DNA of 64,000 nt. Source: Paenibacillus oryzisoli (GTDB taxonomy: Bacteria; Bacillota; Bacilli; Paenibacillales; NBRC-103111). The DNA is taken from positions 404,194 through 468,193 of the forward strand of contig NZ_LYPB01000069.1 in assembly GCF_001653565.1 (NCBI RefSeq), written 5' to 3'. Both the position numbers and the translations under genes were made by a program. This document shows positions 28,469 to 38,134 of the stretch, one piece after another (within the stretch, counting starts at the first letter, position 1; every line of letters starts with the position of its first letter). The notes under the pieces are model-generated. The model searched no databases. It was not told where the DNA came from and was given only the letters and a program-made list of their open reading frames with translations.

Positions 28469-30106
28469 CTAAGCGCGGTTCCTGTATTCTTGCGGTGTTA
28501 TGCCGACCACTTTTTTAAAAAATCTGCTAAAATAGCCTGCAGTAGTAAAACCTAATTGGCTCGCGACTTCTTGAATTTGAAGAGCAGGGTTTTTAAGGTT
28601 TTCTTTAGCAGAATGAATTTTAAGATTTGTAATGTAATCCGATAACGTCATTCCCTCCGTTTGTTTAAACAGCCGCGACAAATATTCAGGCGTTAAATAG
28701 ATCTGTTCAGCAAGATGAATAAGCGTCAGATCGCCATCCAAATGTTTATTAATATATTGTTTTACCTGGTATATCGCCCTTTCCTTTTCCTTCCCCATCT
28801 GTTCTCTGTTTAACTCAAACAGGAAATTCGTCATTTCCTTCGCATAATCCCAAACAGCCTCCCATTTGCCTTGTAAAAACAGTTCTTGCCATCTTGTTAG
28901 CAATGACAAATGTACACTTCGATCTCTCTCTTCCAAATTCGTATATAACGAACTAAAACCTAGCCCCAGCAGATAAAAGAGTTCAAAGACAAATGTGTTA
29001 TCCTTATCAATCGGTCCATGTAAGGCCTCCTTAAACTCGGCAATCGCTCTAAAACAAGCCTCTTGCTGTCTTGTCTCCAAATGATTTTGTAATTGCCCAG
29101 CCTTTTTGATTAAGACATGTCCCTCGATCGCATCAGATAAGTTCTGATGATTTGGTGATCCCCAGTGATCGTTTGCATCCGTTAATATCATTCCCCTCTC
29201 ACCATAAAACTGCATCAATAACAGTTTTAGAAATGAAAAGTGTTGAGGTAGTTCATCTATTAGCGATGATTTGTTAAGCCAAGCAACTGACAGCGGAGCT
29301 CTCCATGACATCTGGGCAGTTTTCAACAATGTTTCTAGCGTACCACCAACAAAAGAACATGCACGCTCCCAACTCAGGTTCATCTGAGTTTTCGGTTGAA
29401 GCATAACAATAATATAGGACGGGCTGTATATACTGCTCACAACTTCAGTCAATGAGCCTAGAAGCATATGAGCTACATTTTGAATTGAAACAAATTGGTT
29501 ATTTATTTCCGTTCTTGACATACCTTCAGCATCATCCATACGAATCAATACAAGAATAAAGGGTTGATTGACAGATAAACAAATAGATAACTCCTTGAAC
29601 TGTTGTTGATTAATATCACTCACTTTGAGTGAACCTTCCATCAAATCAGTGATGTATAACGTTCTCATGTGCTCAATATGCATTTTATAATAAATATCCG
29701 CTTTATCGGTGAGCGTTTCCATGAGTAAGTCAGTTTCAACATCTTTAATGGCAAGTGAGACATTTTCCAGAATTAGTGCATCGCCATCTGCTTTTAACAC
29801 ATACCGGACATCCGAATATTGAATTGCTTGATAAACGTAATCAAATTCATTATGTCCCGTAAGAAAAATCACTTTACAGCGCGGCCAACGCATTTTAATT
29901 TGATCTAGTAATTGAAGGCCTGACATTTGTGGCATTCGAATGTCAGTAAGCACAATGTCCATACGGACACGCTCTAAAATTGCTATCGCCTCAAAAGCGG
30001 ATGATGCCTTAAATATAGTAAGCTCCAGTTGCTCATTTTCAGTGAACAACTCAACTAAACCTTCTAGAATATAAGGCTCGTCATCAACAATCAGCAATTT
30101 ATGCAT
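28469..30106 (-). CDS. YesN-like response regulator (REC + AraC helix-turn-helix)
   Basis: This 545-residue regulator has a receiver domain (1-120) with VDDEP and phospho-acceptor Asp55 in VLTDIRMP. A long linker is followed by an AraC helix-turn-helix (about 440-545), which contains LAEQIYLTPEYLSRLFKQTEG and ends GITPQEYRNRA. I chose the ATG at 30106 because GGAGGA is 8 nt upstream; the earlier frame from 30154 is inside the kinase gene. The 8-nt overlap with the kinase stop couples their translation. It probably regulates the rhamnosidase and importer genes around it. Confidence 0.92.
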   Translation of the reverse strand: MHKLLIVDDEPYILEGLVELFTENEQLELTIFKASSAFEAIAILERVRMDIVLTDIRMPQMSGLQLLDQIKMRWPRCKVIFLTGHNEFDYVYQAIQYSDVRYVLKADGDALILENVSLAIKDVETDLLMETLTDKADIYYKMHIEHMRTLYITDLMEGSLKVSDINQQQFKELSICLSVNQPFILVLIRMDDAEGMSRTEINNQFVSIQNVAHMLLGSLTEVVSSIYSPSYIIVMLQPKTQMNLSWERACSFVGGTLETLLKTAQMSWRAPLSVAWLNKSSLIDELPQHFSFLKLLLMQFYGERGMILTDANDHWGSPNHQNLSDAIEGHVLIKKAGQLQNHLETRQQEACFRAIAEFKEALHGPIDKDNTFVFELFYLLGLGFSSLYTNLEERDRSVHLSLLTRWQELFLQGKWEAVWDYAKEMTNFLFELNREQMGKEKERAIYQVKQYINKHLDGDLTLIHLAEQIYLTPEYLSRLFKQTEGMTLSDYITNLKIHSAKENLKNPALQIQEVASQLGFTTAGYFSRFFKKVVGITPQEYRNRA

Positions 30107-31859
30107 GTGATAAATCCTCCCCCTCAATGATAATACAAATACAAATCCCCCCATATCGACGACTTAAAGAAGCATTCAATCCACTATTTGGACCAAATAC
30201 AGATTTGAGTCTCCGGTCGACATTGCGAATAGCTGTTGTTTCCTTATCAAAAGAATCATCGGTATTCAGGCATGCATGAATGCGTGCCAAATTATCCTCT
30301 GCACGATCCCCATTATCTTCAACGCATATTTTCAGTTGTTGATCGTTCAGTTCAAAAGTAATAGACAAAACGCCTTTATCCAACTTGTCCTCCATCCCAT
30401 GTATATAAGCATTCTCAATCAACGGTTGAATAATGAGTCGGGGGACCTGTCGAGGCTTGAAGCGTTCAGGTACTTCTCCAAAAATGAGTGTCACTCGGTT
30501 GTTAAATCGTGTTTGTTGGATATTCGCATAATTTTTAGCGTGTTGAACCTCATTTTCCAGAACAACCAAATCACTTGAGTTTTTAGTGACAAATCTGAAA
30601 TATTGAGCCAATTGGTCAACAAAAATAACCGCTTCTTCCAGTTTCTCTAATTTGATCATTCGAACAACGATAAAAAGACTGTTATACAGAAAATGAGGAT
30701 TAATTTGAGATTGCAGCTGCTTTAATTCTGCTGTCTGAAGCAAGATGGTTTTCCTGTACTGCTCATCTATTAAATGCCGAAGACTATCCACAGTCCAGTT
30801 GAACTGTTCATACAGGTATCTGTACTCATCCTGATGGTTATGATGTATGACCGTTTCCAAATTCCCCTCTTCCACCCGTTTAAACGCACGTACCATTTGA
30901 AGCAGCGGGCGGTGAATCGTATTATTGTTGTAAGCAAGAAAAAAGCAAATAGCGACGAACGTCAATACTGTAAAAATCCAGAACCAAATAGCTCTTCTAT
31001 GCACTTGCTTGAAAATGACATCTTTTGGAATAAACTGTTGGAGAAGCAGCTTGTTATCTTTTGATGCGGCAACCTGAATGACCATGTAAGACTTCCCAGA
31101 TATATTTCTTTCTTCTGAAAGCTGTAATTGATTGGAATTACCATCAGTCTCTGATTTTAGAAATGGTTCAAATTGATTCTCTCCATTACTATCGTAAGTA
31201 AACTGATATTGATCACCTATTCTTAGAATCACAATTCCACTATAGGTTCTAATATTCGACTGAACTAAGTCATTTTCAATTTCAGGAATTGATAATTCTA
31301 TTTCTAAAATTACGGTCGGTGTCTCTTTCATTGGATCAATTGTTATTGGAGATAGATCTGAAATGGTCATATAAAGCTTCCCACTGCTATACACAATTTG
31401 GGATGGGTGCCTTAAATTCTTCTCATTTATCATTTGGGAGTCAAATTCGCCTAGTCCAGTCACCGCGGATAAAGCTATGTTTTCTTTAGGTGCATATAAT
31501 TTTATATCTTCCACAATGGGACTCATATTTCTGATTGACTGCAGTCTTGACTGAACAGAAAGAATAGCCTGTATTCTCGCATATGAATCATGACTATCAT
31601 AGCCGATAGCAATTTGATTCACATAACGGTCTGTTAACATTTCAAACTGCATTAAGGAAATTTTATTAATTGTATTTTCTAAATTTTTGAGGTAGTAATC
31701 TGATTGTTCCATGGATTGTTCAGTAATGTATTTCTTCATATGTGATATATCCCAATTATATAAATAAAGGCTGAACACATAGATAGGTATGATAGCAATA
31801 ATAAAACTGATGATTAACTTACTAAAAATTGATTTTAGCTGAAATTTTCGATAGCGAAT
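30099..31859 (-). CDS. YesM-like sensor histidine kinase, probable ATT start codon
   Basis: This membrane kinase of 586 residues is read here from ATT at 31859. A perfect AGGAGG lies 8 nt before that ATT, right after the GH78 stop, and no ATG, GTG or TTG occurs in frame until GTG at 31778. Starting at 31778 would remove most of an obvious first membrane helix (about residues 10-30, LKSIFSKLIISFIIAIIPIY). The second helix is near 275-297, followed by HAMP. His389 sits in QINPHFLYNS, and the HATPase part has LIENAYIHGMED and VEDNGD. The G1 box (EDNGDRAED) is less regular than usual. It lies in a GH78/kinase/regulator/binding-protein operon. Confidence 0.85.
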   Translation of the reverse strand: MRYRKFQLKSIFSKLIISFIIAIIPIYVFSLYLYNWDISHMKKYITEQSMEQSDYYLKNLENTINKISLMQFEMLTDRYVNQIAIGYDSHDSYARIQAILSVQSRLQSIRNMSPIVEDIKLYAPKENIALSAVTGLGEFDSQMINEKNLRHPSQIVYSSGKLYMTISDLSPITIDPMKETPTVILEIELSIPEIENDLVQSNIRTYSGIVILRIGDQYQFTYDSNGENQFEPFLKSETDGNSNQLQLSEERNISGKSYMVIQVAASKDNKLLLQQFIPKDVIFKQVHRRAIWFWIFTVLTFVAICFFLAYNNNTIHRPLLQMVRAFKRVEEGNLETVIHHNHQDEYRYLYEQFNWTVDSLRHLIDEQYRKTILLQTAELKQLQSQINPHFLYNSLFIVVRMIKLEKLEEAVIFVDQLAQYFRFVTKNSSDLVVLENEVQHAKNYANIQQTRFNNRVTLIFGEVPERFKPRQVPRLIIQPLIENAYIHGMEDKLDKGVLSITFELNDQQLKICVEDNGDRAEDNLARIHACLNTDDSFDKETTAIRNVDRRLKSVFGPNSGLNASLSRRYGGICICIIIEGEDLSHA

Positions 31860-31879
31860 AAGGATGTCCTCCTATTAAC

Positions 31880-34531
31880 TTACTTAAAACAGGTTTCAAA
31901 CTGATAGTTGCCCGAACCAACTCTAACTATCGTATAATAGTATCCACCTTCATACACAACATCATGGCTAATTGGATAGCCGTTCTCTAACACCAATGCA
32001 CCTATCCCAAGAATTGGAATACGCACCTGTGCGGATGTATTAGCTGGAATGCTCACAGCTAAACTGACTTTCTCTTTGGAATGTGAAAAATCGACTTCAA
32101 TTAATCCTCTGACTGAATGATATTTGCCGCGCACATGGTGAAGTTTCTCACATAGGTACGGTGCAATACTAATTTCTTTATAGGCTCCCGAGATTGATGA
32201 TATACCGAGTAAATCCTTGTAAAGCCATTCCAATATATGTCCCATCATATCATGATTACGTGAACGTGCATCATCTGTCCAGAACTCCGGCAGTGCTGTC
32301 TCTCCTTTTTCGACGAATCGTATGTAACTCGGATGCTCTGGTTGCATCATCATATCAAACACAATATCATTGCGTTTCGTTGCTGACAGCGCTCCAAATA
32401 AAAACCTAAGACCTATCTCTCCTGAATGTATTTGCCGTGAAGAGGCGGTTTTATGAAGAGTTAATTCAACTTCCTTTCGATTGGCTTCAGGAACTAATTC
32501 GAAAAACAGTGGCATTGCCTGGATAACCTGATTATCAGAATCAAACTTGCCGTCAATTTTACAATACACAGTGCGAATTTGACCGAAGCAAGTAACCGTC
32601 TTAAGTAACAGTGAGTTGTAAACCTTACGTATCCTTTCTGACTCTTCCAAGTAGTAATTAGCATCAGCTGGCAGTCCCAGTAGTTCAGCAAATTTAACCA
32701 TTAGTCGGAAATTCCCATAATAAATCGCAGACTCCACATTCTCGATATAATCACCACCCGTTTGTGGATGAATACCCCAATCCCCAAGACCATGATTAAT
32801 CAGTCCACCATAAACTTCTTTCGACTTCAAGTAAGCCATATAGGTTTTCATTGCCGGATAGGCCAATTCAATTGCTGTTTTATTTCCATATGTCTCTAAA
32901 AGCAAGTCCGGGACGGTTAAAATAGAACTTCCCCATGCAATAGAATCACGAAATCCTTCTTCAAATTTAGAGTATTCTGGTGCAATATCGGGTATAAGGC
33001 CTTCATCTGTTTGAGCTTCTATCATATCCTGTACAATCTTGAGCCATAGGTCTTCTACATGTTTCACATACATGATGGAGGGACCCATTAGGCCAGCGGT
33101 TTCAATCCAACCTAACTTCTCAATCGTCGGACAGTCTGAATGAACACTTTGCAGATTGCTTTCAATAGCTTTCGTAATGATATCTGCAAGCTTTCCAATT
33201 CTGGGATCATTCGTTTCCAGTTCGCCTGTATCAACCGAGTCTGATGTAGCGAAATGCCCCTTTACATCATGTATAAATGGCTTGTATTTATTCTCTACAT
33301 CTCGTGTACAACCTTCAATCTGTACCCATCTTGCCCCATAGCAGGAGAAATCAGGTTTCCATACTTCAACTTCGCCAGTCCCCTCCAGTATATACTCGGA
33401 GTACGTAACTATATCCCAAGGTGTCGCGATGGTTCCGTCTTCCCTCATTAATTCACCTGGTTTGATCGTAACTTTTGTTCCTGCTGAACCACTAACATAA
33501 ATTTCAAACATGCCTGACATATTTTGCCCTAAATCGAACACAAAAACCTCAGGTAACGGTTCGTTAATTTGAATGGCATTGTAGATATTTTTCACAGTAA
33601 TAGCAGGCTGATTTTGCACAACCAATTCTCCAGTAGGAGGGTTCAAGATCACTGCTTTCAGCCAATCTGAATCGTTATAACCTACTTGCGACCAGCCGTG
33701 TGGGTATAGACGAGCGTCAAAATTTTCAGATCCATATACGTTAGCTAGCGTGGTGGCGCTATTCCGCACCTGCCAATCTTCATCATTCGTAAGTATAATT
33801 GAACGACTTCCGTCCTCATACTCGATGTGGCATTCAGCTATAGTCATAAGTTGACTGCCGTATGGCTCATAACCTTTGTCCATCGTGTAAAAGTGCCTAC
33901 CCCCGCTGTCTCCAGCAAAAAATCCGTTGCCAACATGCAACCCCATAACATTCCAACCCTGAGTCAAAACATCTGTCACATCAAAACAGATATACTGTAT
34001 GGACTTATGGTAGTTCGTCCATCCCGGATCCATCTCATGATTCCCTATTTTGCTGCCATTCATATAACAATTAAAATGCCCTAGACCTGAAACTAAAACA
34101 TAGGCTTTTCTCACTTTAGAGTTAATTTCAAAGGAGCGGCGGGTATAGAATGGCTTACTTTGTCCACTGCCGATCCATTTGGCTTTCCATGAATCCTCCA
34201 AGTAACCAGTTACAAATGATGACACATCGCTCCATGAAATATGATCATCTTGATCCCATACTTCCACTTGCCAGTAGTAGTCTGTGACACTACCAAGTGG
34301 TAACCCTGCGTAGCTCACAGCCAGTTGTTCTGAGGACGTAATTATACCGCTATCCCATACTAGATTCTGAGCTAACGCCAGGGACTGCTGGTCTTCAGCC
34401 ACCACAATTCTATATCTTGTTTGGTGCTCATTCTGTTTCTCGTTCTGAAGCTGCCATGAAAATATCGGTTTACTCGCAGTAATCCCCAGGGGTGAAGCAA
34501 AGTTTTTTATTTTTAAGAGAATCGGTCTCAT
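31880..34531 (-). CDS. GH78 alpha-L-rhamnosidase
   Basis: This 883-residue enzyme removes terminal alpha-L-rhamnose. It has no signal peptide, so it should act inside the cell on imported oligomers. An Ig-like N-terminal domain (about 1-105) and Bac_rhamnosid_N beta-sandwich (about 115-290) precede a concanavalin-like domain (about 300-400), the (alpha/alpha)6 catalytic barrel (about 420-780) and a beta C-domain. The family signature is HSDCPTIEKLGWIETAG, near residues 463-480, containing the Asp and the general-acid Glu. The ATG follows AAGGAG. It heads an operon with the kinase/regulator pair and the extra binding protein; the kinase ribosome site begins 8 nt after the GH78 stop. It is preceded by a terminator for the GH106-like gene. 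Confidence 0.9.
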   Translation of the reverse strand: MRPILLKIKNFASPLGITASKPIFSWQLQNEKQNEHQTRYRIVVAEDQQSLALAQNLVWDSGIITSSEQLAVSYAGLPLGSVTDYYWQVEVWDQDDHISWSDVSSFVTGYLEDSWKAKWIGSGQSKPFYTRRSFEINSKVRKAYVLVSGLGHFNCYMNGSKIGNHEMDPGWTNYHKSIQYICFDVTDVLTQGWNVMGLHVGNGFFAGDSGGRHFYTMDKGYEPYGSQLMTIAECHIEYEDGSRSIILTNDEDWQVRNSATTLANVYGSENFDARLYPHGWSQVGYNDSDWLKAVILNPPTGELVVQNQPAITVKNIYNAIQINEPLPEVFVFDLGQNMSGMFEIYVSGSAGTKVTIKPGELMREDGTIATPWDIVTYSEYILEGTGEVEVWKPDFSCYGARWVQIEGCTRDVENKYKPFIHDVKGHFATSDSVDTGELETNDPRIGKLADIITKAIESNLQSVHSDCPTIEKLGWIETAGLMGPSIMYVKHVEDLWLKIVQDMIEAQTDEGLIPDIAPEYSKFEEGFRDSIAWGSSILTVPDLLLETYGNKTAIELAYPAMKTYMAYLKSKEVYGGLINHGLGDWGIHPQTGGDYIENVESAIYYGNFRLMVKFAELLGLPADANYYLEESERIRKVYNSLLLKTVTCFGQIRTVYCKIDGKFDSDNQVIQAMPLFFELVPEANRKEVELTLHKTASSRQIHSGEIGLRFLFGALSATKRNDIVFDMMMQPEHPSYIRFVEKGETALPEFWTDDARSRNHDMMGHILEWLYKDLLGISSISGAYKEISIAPYLCEKLHHVRGKYHSVRGLIEVDFSHSKEKVSLAVSIPANTSAQVRIPILGIGALVLENGYPISHDVVYEGGYYYTIVRVGSGNYQFETCFK

Positions 34532-34585
34532 TTGTTTTCTCCTTTTTCAATCTGTGATTCTAAAAGATATACATAACTTAAATTC

Positions 34586-34625
34586 TTAAGAAAGAAAGCC
34601 CAGTCGCAAAGAGCGAACTGAGCTT
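34586..34625 (-). terminator. Rho-independent terminator of the GH106-like gene
   Basis: A 12-bp stem with one bulged T and one G-U pair (34596-34607 with 34613-34625) has a 5-nt loop. The minus strand continues with CTTTCTTTC. It begins 28 nt past the stop. Confidence 0.82.
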
Positions 34626-34652
34626 TATATTGATTTTTAACTTTTGACGGCT

Positions 34653-37600
34653 TTATAGCTTCTTATACATATGAATCTGACTCATCAACCCATAAGGAAC
34701 AGTTACATATTCCGGCGTATATTCCTGCCCAGTACGTCGATAGTCCCACCATTCCTTCCAATCATATGCCGTTCCTGCCTGATGCAATGGGCCGAGCATA
34801 TTACGAGGACTTCCAACGACCTCGATATCAATCGAGTTCTGACCTTGTTTCAGAAAATCCGTAACATCTATGTTTTTAGCTGAACGCCAAGGGATATGTC
34901 CAACTTCATTTCCATTTACCCGGACGACAATTGTAACTGCGGCAAAATCACCTAACTCCATTATCATGCGGCAGTCTTTTGATTCGGAATGTTCGTATTT
35001 CAAATGATAAATCATACTTCCACAGTAGTGTAAATAGCCCTGAAGACACCAGTCTCCGAATCTGAGCAATTCCGGCTCCTTAATAATCTGACGATCAGAC
35101 CCTAGTGCGAATTCACCTATTAAAAAGCAGTCTTCCATTTCCATTTCATGCGTATATGAACAAGTAAGCAATAGTGTATTTAAACCATTAACTAATGTAG
35201 GAAGCTTAATTGTTCCCATGCAACGATCTAAGTACCAACCTGTGACTCCATCATCTACCTTTTGACCGTTTAAACTTACCTCAAATCGCTGCGCTTGTTC
35301 AGCAACCAGATATACTTCTTTTTCTGGCACGTCTGACACATGGATTGTAAATTCAAAAGTGATCCGTGAATGATCATTCTCATGCGACTGGTGGATCCAA
35401 AGATGACGCTGCAGCCCACCATTAAAGTAAACCTGGCGCATTCCGAGTGTTGACCGAATATCCCTTTGTGCTTGCCAAACGTCTGTCACTGCTGACCAAT
35501 CGCCTGTTTCAATTTGATAGCGGCACTTGTCCAACACTAGCACATTAGGTGCTGTACGGCTAAACAAACTTACCGGTCCAAGAGCAGTTACTATTTCCAC
35601 CTTCTGCTCTTGAGGTGGATTGAACATCCAATTATTAGTGCGTACAACCTCAACTGGTTTTATGGCGTTATTCATCACATACAATTTGGAATCCGTAGGA
35701 CCAAAGGTTTGTTTAAAACACACTCCACCATCTACGCTTTGGGTTTCAACTCGACTTATATCACCACTTAGGAGATCCCAGATTTCTACATCCCCGTACC
35801 CGACAAGCTGAATTTCAACCACGTGTTCATTAGTGCGATCTTTATTTACAACAAACACGACTTGCCCATCATCCATCTGCCTTTGCATATATAAGAAAGT
35901 GTCGGCTTCCCTCATTTTGCGATCCCTGATGCTGACTTTTCGATCCAAAATCTTTTCAAGTTCAAATGGAACTGCTCCTGCCTCATCAACAAGAATGAAA
36001 TTAGGATGCCCCGAAAGCTGAAGAACCTCATCCGAGATATTACCATCTACAAGATTAGGAAGACTCCCTACTGCTACAACTTTTCCACCTGCATCGATAA
36101 ATTGACGAATAAGATCTACCGTGCTGCCGAATATATTAACCATCGAAGGCAACACGACTACTTCATATGCTGCTTTATTGACATGAAACTTTCCGTCAAT
36201 AATCTGTCCTGTTTCTTGCAAGATAGTCTCGTCACCAAGATCATAATCGTAATGAGCAGCAAGCATTAGGTCAATAAATTCATTAAATTGACGATTAAAT
36301 GCTTGTAGTTCGTCATGATTGCCAGCGGAATTGCCCCATCTTCCATTCACATCAATACCAAGCATCGCCCATACAGTTGATACAGGGTGAACTATAAGTA
36401 CGTCCCGAACTACCTTACCCTGACTGAGAACAGCACTTAATTTTGAATAATAGTCCTCAAGAATATGATTATATTCCCACCAATTCGTATTGTAATTAAA
36501 ACTTGGCGGATAGTCCCGTTTACGGCAACCTTTTAGCGAGTAAAGTGCAAGATGGTGCGTTAAATAATTAATACCAAGAACGAATTGCCAATCACCCATC
36601 CATTTTCGGCCTTCGAAAGTAAGCTCCCACCCTGTGACGCCATACGTTTCGGTAATAACACGCTTTTTGCCATATTGATTAGCTACGCTTGCCACTTGTT
36701 TTATCGTAAGGCTTTCATCGGTCTGCTCACACAGCGTATCAATACCAGGAATATCCATGTATCGATAGTGTGGCATGACTGCACCTGTTGTTTGCACAGA
36801 AGAGACCAAATTGCCCTCAGAATGGTAATGACCACTAAATTGAATGCCATTTTCCTTACACCAATCCCCTAATTGTTTGGTGTAAGAATCAGTAAACAAT
36901 TGAGTCATCGTTCTCCAATAATCGTGTCTTGTCTTTGCAGATTTCTCACCAGTGAAGAATAAGTAGGGCAGCACACTCCATAGCTCATAACCACACTTTT
37001 CCTTAAAATACGTAGGAAATAAGTCCGTCCATGGCGTCCACGCATAGGCGCTTCGATTTTGTCCAAAGCCACGGATAGAAGGCTCGTCAGTGAAAATACC
37101 AGGAATTGTTTTTCCAAATTCGCTACCTACAGCATCCTTGTAAGCCTCGTATGTTGATTGAATGAACAACTCTACCGTTTTTGGATTTAAATTATCTGTA
37201 TACGAATCTCCATGACACCATTCGTTTGCAATAGCTATCTCGCGGCGGAAAACCAAATAAACGTTGCCATGTGGAAGTGGCTCAGCTAAAGTTGGCCCGA
37301 TTTGCTCAAAATGTATGACTTCATTGCCTTGAACTTCAGCCATATAAACTGCAACAATTGACTCGCTGTACAAGAATTCGACATCTACTTCTAAAGTAAG
37401 TGCCTTAGCACGAACTTCATCTCCGCCCATCTTCGGCACGAGTCCCCCGCCCATGCCAGATGAATATCGGTCTTCGTCATATAACCATGCATGCATGGAT
37501 TCCTGTTTGGCTGTCTCTACGGTTTGTTTTATACGTTCCATGAATTCATGGCTCAAGTAGGGCGTTTCCAGACCTTCTCGAACATGCATCATGAACCCGC

Positions 37601-37739
37601 CCATTCCCTGTTCCTTGAATCCTTTCACCTGGGTATCAAGTTCATCCTGCTCGAGTGTATCATTCCATGACCAGAAAGGTACTCCTTTATATTCTACTGG
37701 AGGTTGTTCAAACATTTTCTTTAAATTGCTAATATTCAA
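34653..37739 (-). CDS. GH106-like alpha-L-rhamnosidase family protein
   Basis: This large cytoplasmic protein (1028 residues from TTG 37739) has the GH106-type opening. PPVEYKGVPFWSWNDTL is followed by GMGGFMMHVREGLETPYLS and an acidic DEDRYSSGMGGG loop. A TIM-barrel-like half is followed by beta-sandwich modules; the last 200 residues look galactose-binding-like (VVRVNGNEVGHIPWR). Known GH106 enzymes release rhamnose from rhamnogalacturonan or related glycans. Start choice: the ATG at 37754 has no ribosome site, whereas TTG at 37739 has GGAG 9 nt upstream, so I favour TTG. It is transcribed alone, divergent from the plus-strand GH39-like gene, and closed by its own terminator. Confidence 0.8.
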   Translation of the reverse strand: MNISNLKKMFEQPPVEYKGVPFWSWNDTLEQDELDTQVKGFKEQGMGGFMMHVREGLETPYLSHEFMERIKQTVETAKQESMHAWLYDEDRYSSGMGGGLVPKMGGDEVRAKALTLEVDVEFLYSESIVAVYMAEVQGNEVIHFEQIGPTLAEPLPHGNVYLVFRREIAIANEWCHGDSYTDNLNPKTVELFIQSTYEAYKDAVGSEFGKTIPGIFTDEPSIRGFGQNRSAYAWTPWTDLFPTYFKEKCGYELWSVLPYLFFTGEKSAKTRHDYWRTMTQLFTDSYTKQLGDWCKENGIQFSGHYHSEGNLVSSVQTTGAVMPHYRYMDIPGIDTLCEQTDESLTIKQVASVANQYGKKRVITETYGVTGWELTFEGRKWMGDWQFVLGINYLTHHLALYSLKGCRKRDYPPSFNYNTNWWEYNHILEDYYSKLSAVLSQGKVVRDVLIVHPVSTVWAMLGIDVNGRWGNSAGNHDELQAFNRQFNEFIDLMLAAHYDYDLGDETILQETGQIIDGKFHVNKAAYEVVVLPSMVNIFGSTVDLIRQFIDAGGKVVAVGSLPNLVDGNISDEVLQLSGHPNFILVDEAGAVPFELEKILDRKVSIRDRKMREADTFLYMQRQMDDGQVVFVVNKDRTNEHVVEIQLVGYGDVEIWDLLSGDISRVETQSVDGGVCFKQTFGPTDSKLYVMNNAIKPVEVVRTNNWMFNPPQEQKVEIVTALGPVSLFSRTAPNVLVLDKCRYQIETGDWSAVTDVWQAQRDIRSTLGMRQVYFNGGLQRHLWIHQSHENDHSRITFEFTIHVSDVPEKEVYLVAEQAQRFEVSLNGQKVDDGVTGWYLDRCMGTIKLPTLVNGLNTLLLTCSYTHEMEMEDCFLIGEFALGSDRQIIKEPELLRFGDWCLQGYLHYCGSMIYHLKYEHSESKDCRMIMELGDFAAVTIVVRVNGNEVGHIPWRSAKNIDVTDFLKQGQNSIDIEVVGSPRNMLGPLHQAGTAYDWKEWWDYRRTGQEYTPEYVTVPYGLMSQIHMYKKL

Positions 37740-38134
37740 CGAAATCAACTCCATCTAATTACTTGAATAAGCTATGGCTATTTTTCATTCTACACAAATA
37801 ATTACATGCTGAAGATTGCACTTTGTTAACATCTCTTTCAATTTTTTAGCCTTTCTTCTTTGAAGAATAAAATAAGGTACCCCCCTTCAAAAGATGGTGG
37901 GCACCTTATTTTGCCATTCATACAAAAAAGCAAAAAAAGTATAATGAATATTAATATTTTATACCGATAGTCATTTAGAAAAAATTTACAATAAATAAGC
38001 AACTATGATTACACACAACAGACATCTTAAAAATTTATGTAGAATGGAGGAGCAGTTACAAAAGATTATCGATTTCCACTATGTTCATACTCAACAAATT
38101 AAAATGGTTTTACTATGAAGGGAGTGCAAAAATT
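37740..38134. other. Divergent intergenic region between GH106-like and GH39-like genes
   Basis: About 395 nt without a gene. It must hold both promoters. On the plus strand there is a TATAAT at 37940-37945, with TTGCCA 23 nt upstream (too far for a plain sigma-A promoter). On the minus strand a TTGAAA lies about 37831-37836. A terminator-like hairpin sits in the middle (37871-37910). A GGAGGAG at about 38047 is too far from the ATG at 38081 to serve it, supporting the TTG start of the GH39-like gene. Confidence 0.45.
37871..37910. terminator. Bidirectional terminator-like hairpin between divergent genes
   Basis: AATAAGGT (37871-37878) pairs with ACCTTATT (37903-37910); after one mismatch CCC pairs with GGG inside. 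Both flanks have T-rich stretches, so it could work in either direction. It lies upstream of both neighbours, where a terminator has no obvious customer. Confidence 0.55.

Noticed and set aside
37917..37945. Sigma-A promoter for the plus-strand GH39-like gene
   Set aside because: The TATAAT is good, but the only TTGCCA is 23 nt upstream, too far for a standard -35.
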